A stretch of 64,000 nucleotides of DNA from Plasticicumulans acidivorans (lineage in GTDB: Bacteria; Pseudomonadota; Gammaproteobacteria; Competibacterales; Competibacteraceae): contig NZ_QGTJ01000003.1 of assembly GCF_003182095.1 (NCBI RefSeq), positions 124,001 to 188,000 on the forward strand. Reading direction: 5' to 3'. Below, in pieces: positions 59,691-64,000 of the stretch (within the stretch, counting starts at the first letter, position 1; each line of letters starts with the position of its first letter). The notes beneath the pieces were generated by a model. That model searched no databases. It had not been told where the DNA came from and saw only the letters and a list, made by a program, of their open reading frames with translations. The position numbers and the translations under genes are program-made.

Positions 59691-61661
59691 TCAGGGCAGC
59701 AGCAGGCGTTCGGCGCGCTGCAGCGACTCCGGCGAGCCGAACAGCACCAGCGTGTCGCCGGCGCACAGGCAGGTGTCGAGCGACGGCGCCAGTTGCCGCT
59801 CGCCGGCGCGCACCAGCGCGGTGATGGTCACATCCTCCAGGCCGCAGCCGCCGAGCGGCTGGCCGAGCACCGGGCTGTCGGCTGGCAGCAGCACCGCGCG
59901 CAGGCGGTCGGTGCGCGCCTCGCCGGCCTCGCCGACCCAGTCGCCGCCGTCGAAAAACTCGCGCAGCAGGCGGTAATGGCAGGCGCGCTCGGCCTGCACG
60001 CGGCGCAGCACCCGACCGAGTGGCACGCTGAGCAACACCAGCACGTGCGCGGCGATCATCAGCGTCGCCTCGAAGGTTTCCGGCACCACCTCGGTGGCGC
60101 CGGCGCTGCGCAGCGCATCGACGTGGCTTTCGTCGCGGGTGCGCACCATCACCGGCAGCCCGGGACGCAGCGCCCGCGCATGCAGCAGCACTTTGTGGGC
60201 GGTGTCGGCGTCGGCGCAGCTGACCACCAGCAGGCGTGCGGCATCGACGCCGACCGCTTCCAGCACGCTGCGCTCGCTGGCATCGCCGTAGAACACCGGC
60301 TCACCGGCGAGGTGCGCCTCGCGCACCTTCAGCGGGTCGAGGTCAAGCGCGACGTAGGCGATGCCTTCTTCTTCGAGGAAGCGGCCGATGCTCTGACCGA
60401 CGCGGCCGTAGCCGCAGAGGATGACGTGCTCGCGGCAGGCGGCGGCACAGGCGTCGTCGACGTGCGGCAGGCCGGGCGCGGCGACCGGCGGCGAGCGCCG
60501 CCGGGTCAGCAGGCGCGCGAGTGCCGCGTTGTAACGGATCAGCAGCGGCGCGACGAACATCGAGAACAGCACCGCGGCGAGCACGATCTGGCCGCTGCGC
60601 GGGTCGATCGCCTGCCCTTCCAGACCGAGTGCGAGCAGAGCAAAGCCGAACTCGCCGCCGACCGCGAGCAGCAGGCCGGTGCGCCAGGCCAGCAGCGCAT
60701 CGCCGCCGTCACGGTGCACCAGCAGCGCCACCAGCAGGCTCTTGCTGGTGAGCAGCAGCAGCGCGCCGAGCAGCGCCTCGGGCCAGATCGCCGGCAGCAC
60801 CGCCGGCTCGAACAGCATGCCGACGCCGACGAAGAACAGGCCGAGCAGCACGTCGCGAAACGGGCGGATGCTGGCCTCGATCTGGTGCCGGAACTCGGTC
60901 TCGCCCAGCATCATGCCGGCGAGAAAGGCGCCGAAGGCCATCGACAGGCCGAAGCTCGCGGTGGTCCAGGCGGCGATCAGCGACACGAACAGCACTGCCA
61001 GCGTGAACAGCTCCGCCGAGCGCCGTGCCGCCACCAGCCGGAACAGCGGCCCGAGCAGCCAGCGGCCGCAGACGAACACCAGCACCAGCGCCAGCGCCGC
61101 CTTGGCCATCGCCCAGAGCAGCGCCGTGCCGAGCTCGAACAGGCCGAGCGCGCTGCCGAGCACCGGGATGACCACGATGAAGGGCACTGAAGTGACGTCC
61201 TGAAATACCGACAGCGCGGTGCCCAGGCGGGCGTGACGCTCCTGCTCCTCGCCCTGCTCGGCGAGCTGGCGGCTGATGATCGTGGTCGACGACTGCGCGA
61301 ACACCGCCCCGATGATGAACGCCGCCGCCGGCGCCTGCCCGGCCAGCCAGGCCAGCAGCGCGACCACCAGCGTGCTCAGCACCACCTGGCCGACGCCGAG
61401 GCGCAGCACCTGCGCGCCGAGCGCGCTGAGCTGCGGCGGTGAAAAGCTCAGACCGATGGTGAACAGCAGGAAGACGATGCCGAACTCGGCGAGCCCGTGG
61501 ATCTGCGGCGCCTCCACCACCGGGCCGGCGGTGTGCGGGCCGAGCATGATGCCGACCAGCAGATATCCCAGACTCGACGGAATGCGCAGGCGCTGGCAGG
61601 CCGCCAGCACCACCACCGCACTGCCGAGCAACCACAAGGTCTGAACCAGCAACTCGCCCAT
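59691..61661 (-). CDS. Kef/CPA2-type cation:proton antiporter with TrkA-N domain
   Basis: A protein of about 656 residues: 12-13 membrane helices of the CPA2 fold (GYLLVGIMLGPHTAGPV, AEFGIVFLLFTIGLSFSP), then an NAD-binding TrkA-N domain (VILCGYGRVGQSIGRFLEEEGIAYVALDLDP) and a C-terminal TrkA-C domain (CGLEDVTITALVRAGERQLAPSLDTCLCAGDTLVLFG). Close to KefB/YbaL proteins that exchange potassium for protons. The start is uncertain: MGELLVQT at 61661, GTG at 61664, or ATG at 61685; AGGAGAG lies near the first two. Divergent from the UspA gene. Confidence 0.92.
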   Translation of the reverse strand: MGELLVQTLWLLGSAVVVLAACQRLRIPSSLGYLLVGIMLGPHTAGPVVEAPQIHGLAEFGIVFLLFTIGLSFSPPQLSALGAQVLRLGVGQVVLSTLVVALLAWLAGQAPAAAFIIGAVFAQSSTTIISRQLAEQGEEQERHARLGTALSVFQDVTSVPFIVVIPVLGSALGLFELGTALLWAMAKAALALVLVFVCGRWLLGPLFRLVAARRSAELFTLAVLFVSLIAAWTTASFGLSMAFGAFLAGMMLGETEFRHQIEASIRPFRDVLLGLFFVGVGMLFEPAVLPAIWPEALLGALLLLTSKSLLVALLVHRDGGDALLAWRTGLLLAVGGEFGFALLALGLEGQAIDPRSGQIVLAAVLFSMFVAPLLIRYNAALARLLTRRRSPPVAAPGLPHVDDACAAACREHVILCGYGRVGQSIGRFLEEEGIAYVALDLDPLKVREAHLAGEPVFYGDASERSVLEAVGVDAARLLVVSCADADTAHKVLLHARALRPGLPVMVRTRDESHVDALRSAGATEVVPETFEATLMIAAHVLVLLSVPLGRVLRRVQAERACHYRLLREFFDGGDWVGEAGEARTDRLRAVLLPADSPVLGQPLGGCGLEDVTITALVRAGERQLAPSLDTCLCAGDTLVLFGSPESLQRAERLLLP

Positions 61662-61762
61662 CACCGGCGACTCTCCTGTCGTCATGTCTAAGCCGCGACG
61701 TACCGGCCACGGCAGCACGCCGGCCGGTTTGGTCTACGGTCATTGTTAAGGAGGAACATACG

Positions 61763-62644
61763 ATGCGCCTGCGCCGAGTGCTTGCTGCCACCGATCTTTC
61801 CGCTGCGGCCCACCGTGCGGCAGCACGTGCCGCCCTCATCGCCGCCGGGCACGACGCGCGGCTTGAGCTGTTGCATGTGCTCGAACGCGATCCGCTGAGC
61901 CGGCTGCGCGCGCTGCTCGAAACCGCCTCGCCCGATCTGGCCGAGCGGCTGCGCGAGCAGGCGCGGCAGGCGCTGCACACGCTGAGCGCTGAGCTGCACC
62001 AGCGCCATGCACTGTCCGCCGGCTGCCACCTCGCCGAGGGCGATCTGCTGCCGGAGCTGGTGGCGCAGAGCGGGCGGCTGGAGGCCGACCTGGTGGTCTG
62101 CGGCGCCCGCGGCGGCAATACGCTGCGCCAGAGCCTGCTCGGCACCACCGCCGAGCGCCTGCTCGCGCACCTCGAACAACCGATGCTGGTGGTCCGCCGC
62201 GAGCCCGGCGCCGGCTACCGGCGGGTGCTGGTCGCGGTGGATTTTTCCCGCGTGTCGCCGGCGGTGATCGCCGCGGCCCGGGCGCTGGCGCCAGCGGCCG
62301 AACTGCTGCTGCTGCACGCCTTTCGCGTGCCCTTCGAGGGCGCGCTGATCGGCAGCGGCGTCGACACGGTGACGCTGACGCACTACCGCGCACGGCTGCA
62401 GGAGCAGGCCCACCAGCAACTGGCCGCGCTGGCCGCGGCGGCCGATCTGCCCGCCGCGCGCAGCAGCCAGCTGGTCCTGCACGGTGACGCCGTGCAGCGC
62501 ATCCTCGATCAGGAAACAGCGCAGGACTGCGATCTGCTGGTGCTCGGCAAGCATGGCGAGCCGCTGCTCGAACGCATCTGGCTCGGCAGCGTCACCCGCG
62601 ACGTGCTGTTTGCCGCGCAGGGCGACGTGCTGGTGGTGCCGTAA
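61763..62644 (+). CDS. Tandem universal stress protein (UspA)
   Basis: A 293-residue cytoplasmic protein made of two Usp domains (about 3-146 and 151-293). Each has the ATP-type loop G-x2-G-x9-G-(S/T): GARGGNTLRQSLLGTTAERLL and GKHGEPLLERIWLGSVTRDVL. GGAGG lies upstream of the start. It is convergent with, and only 8 bases from, the response regulator gene. Tandem Usp proteins of this form respond to starvation, oxygen limitation or metal stress. Confidence 0.93.
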   Translation: MRLRRVLAATDLSAAAHRAAARAALIAAGHDARLELLHVLERDPLSRLRALLETASPDLAERLREQARQALHTLSAELHQRHALSAGCHLAEGDLLPELVAQSGRLEADLVVCGARGGNTLRQSLLGTTAERLLAHLEQPMLVVRREPGAGYRRVLVAVDFSRVSPAVIAAARALAPAAELLLLHAFRVPFEGALIGSGVDTVTLTHYRARLQEQAHQQLAALAAAADLPAARSSQLVLHGDAVQRILDQETAQDCDLLVLGKHGEPLLERIWLGSVTRDVLFAAQGDVLVVP

Positions 62645-62652
62645 GCTCCGCG

Positions 62653-63318
62653 TCAATCCTCACCGGGCGCCAGCGCCTGCGCCCGCGCCAGGAATTCGGG
62701 ATCGGCCTGCGCGAACAGCCGCGCCAGCTCGGCGGCCGAGCCGCAGCCGGTCTTTTCGAACACGTGCTGGCGGTGCACGTGCACGGTTTTTTCGCTGATT
62801 TCGAGCAGGCGGGCGATGCGCTTGTTGGCCAGGCCGCAGGCGACGTATTCGGCGACCTCGCGCTCGCGCGGCGTCAGCGCATCGAGCCGCTCGGCACAGG
62901 CGCGCTGCTGCGCGGCGGCGACGGCGGCCTGCCGGCGCGCCCGCAGCGCGCGTTCGACGGCATCGAGCAGGGCCTGGTCGCGGAACGGTTTTTCGAGGAA
63001 ATCGACCGCGCCGTGCTTCATCGCATCGACCGCCATGGCGATGTCGCCGTGGCCGCTGATGAAGATCAGCGGCAGCTCGACACGGCGCAGCTGCAGCTCA
63101 CGCTGCAGCTCCAGCCCGCTCATGCCCGGCATGCGCACGTCGACCACCAGGCAGTCCGGGCGCAGCGGCAATCCTTCGCGCAAAAAATCTTCCGCGCAGG
63201 CATACGCCTGCATGGCCCAGCCGACCGAATCGCCGAGATAGAGCAGCGAACGGCGCAGCGCGGCGTCGTCATCGACGATGCAGACGATGGGATCAGTCGC
63301 TGGAACGCTCGGCGGCAT
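62653..63318 (-). CDS. FixJ/NarL-type response regulator
   Basis: A 221-residue two-component regulator: receiver domain (about 10-125; VCIVDDD, phospho-acceptor Asp60 in LVVDVRMPG, Lys in LEKPF) and LuxR-type helix-turn-helix (LTPREREVAEYVACGLANKRIARLLEISEKTVHVHRQHVFEKTG). The start MPPSVPA lies 26 bases inside the end of the kinase gene with GGAG upstream, so the two are coupled. FixJ-like regulators of this class respond to oxygen, aromatic compounds or, in TtrR, tetrathionate. Confidence 0.92.
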   Translation of the reverse strand: MPPSVPATDPIVCIVDDDAALRRSLLYLGDSVGWAMQAYACAEDFLREGLPLRPDCLVVDVRMPGMSGLELQRELQLRRVELPLIFISGHGDIAMAVDAMKHGAVDFLEKPFRDQALLDAVERALRARRQAAVAAAQQRACAERLDALTPREREVAEYVACGLANKRIARLLEISEKTVHVHRQHVFEKTGCGSAAELARLFAQADPEFLARAQALAPGED

Positions 63319-64000
63319 CGGCGATCTCCATGAGCGGCAGGGTGAAACCGACCACCAGGCCGCGGCCGGCGGGATTGGGCAGCGCATACATGTGGCCGCC
63401 GTGCGCTTCGATCAGCGTCTTGCACAGGGATAGACCGAGACCGACGCCGTCGCTCTTGGTGGTGAAGAATGGCTCGAACAGATGCTCGCGGCTGGCGGCA
63501 TCGAGCCCGCAGCCATCGTCCCGCACTTCGATGCAGACATCATCGCCGACCCGCCGCGCGCGCAGCGCCATCATGCGTTCGGTGGACGGTATCGTCTGCA
63601 GTGCGTCGAGGGCGTTTTTCAGCAGATTGACCAGCACCTGCTGCAGCTGCAGGCGATCGGCGCAGACCACCGCACCGGGCAGCCCCTGCCGGGTCAGCGG
63701 CGGCGGCTCGACCAGCATGCCGGTGAACAGGTGCAGGGCGTCGTCGAGCAGGTCGTCGACGGCCAGCGGCTGGCGCTCGCTGGCGCGCTTGCGGGCGAAC
63801 AGGCGGATGCGGCGGATGATGTCGGCGGCACGCTCGGCCTGCTCGGCGATCTCCTCGGCGCCTTCGCGCAGCGGCTGCGGCGCCAGGCGGCCGGCATCGA
63901 TGCGGCGGATCATGCCGCGCGCGAAGTTGGCGATCGCCGCCAGCGGCTGGTTGAGCTCATGCGCCAGCGTGCCGGCCATCTCGCCGAGCAGGCCGAGACG
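63293..64000 (-). CDS. Sensor histidine kinase, truncated by the window edge
   Basis: The C-terminal 235 residues of a kinase reading in from beyond the window. The phosphoacceptor is His in GTLAHELNQPLAAIANFARG (FixL/TodS/TtrS-type H-box with NQPL), followed by NLLKNALDAL (N box), VRDDGCGLD (G1), FEPFFTTKSDGVGLGLSL (F and G2 boxes) and AHGGHMYA. The sensor part is outside, so the signal is unknown. It overlaps the FixJ-like gene. Confidence 0.93.
   Translation of the reverse strand, partial: RLGLLGEMAGTLAHELNQPLAAIANFARGMIRRIDAGRLAPQPLREGAEEIAEQAERAADIIRRIRLFARKRASERQPLAVDDLLDDALHLFTGMLVEPPPLTRQGLPGAVVCADRLQLQQVLVNLLKNALDALQTIPSTERMMALRARRVGDDVCIEVRDDGCGLDAASREHLFEPFFTTKSDGVGLGLSLCKTLIEAHGGHMYALPNPAGRGLVVGFTLPLMEIADAAERSSD

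Noticed and set aside
62653-64000. The regulator/kinase pair as ttrRS
   Set aside because: The regulator type fits, but the sensor domain is outside the window and the ttr genes are 37 kb away; assignment would be a guess.

Overview
The window is about 64 kb of GC-rich (roughly 65-70 %) bacterial chromosome with tightly packed genes, many ATGA start/stop overlaps and clear Shine-Dalgarno (SD) sites. The gene set suggests a metabolically versatile Gram-negative, most likely a gamma- or beta-proteobacterium: fused EIIA-HPr-EI fructose PTS, Feo iron uptake, tetrathionate reductase, FadL/FadE/FadD beta-oxidation, HmuS haem use and CadR-type MerR control. No rRNA, tRNA, CRISPR array or insertion sequence was seen. 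The assignment to a taxon is inference.

Left part: a minus-strand operon (LacI regulator, SDHL-type shikimate dehydrogenase-like enzyme, alpha/beta hydrolase, MFS carrier; 0.2-4.2 kb), then a lower-GC accessory stretch (4.4-6.7 kb) with a GNAT acetyltransferase, a probably frameshifted gene and over 1 kb without a convincing gene. The fruBKA operon follows (6.9-12.1 kb), preceded by LacI-type operators that match sites at the lacI gene, and closed by a strong terminator.

The most interesting region is 12.3-20.8 kb: four HMA2-type proteins or domains, a Gly/Gln/Tyr/His low-complexity membrane protein, a P1B-type ATPase without the CPx motif, two FeoA, FeoB, FeoC, a small Gly/Ala membrane protein, and a ferritin-like/YtxH fusion. 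It resembles ferrosome (fez) clusters, joined here to a complete feo operon: ferrous iron import, ATP-driven loading of a membrane compartment and storage in one unit. A shared ATTCTCAT/TCTC-N4-GAGA element lies before both its first gene and feoA.

Next come ttrBCA (20.9-25.9 kb), a GntR-controlled SDR / kinase / class-III aminotransferase-fold (phospholyase-like) catabolic locus (25.9-30.0 kb), a MerR/CDF metal-efflux pair, an EamA exporter, DUF190, rhodanese, then a second iron block: HmuS divergent from imelysin - dihaem oxidoreductase - imelysin - DUF1513 (33.0-39.2 kb). A lower-GC island (39.4-43.9 kb) holds mostly minus-strand single-gene units (cupin, CatB-like acetyltransferase, CPCC protein, HD hydrolase, two unknowns) plus a plus-strand GFA protein, and resembles a cassette array although no attC site could be proven.

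Right part: a minus-strand fatty-acid beta-oxidation region (nitronate monooxygenase, acyl-CoA ligase, chalcone-isomerase-like, thiolase, bifunctional hydroxyacyl-CoA dehydrogenase/enoyl-CoA hydratase, FadL, FadE), a periplasmic-sensor diguanylate cyclase, a MarR-FUSC pair with a perfect 28-bp operator-like palindrome, a Kef-type antiporter, a tandem UspA protein and a FixJ-like regulator with a sensor kinase cut by the window edge.
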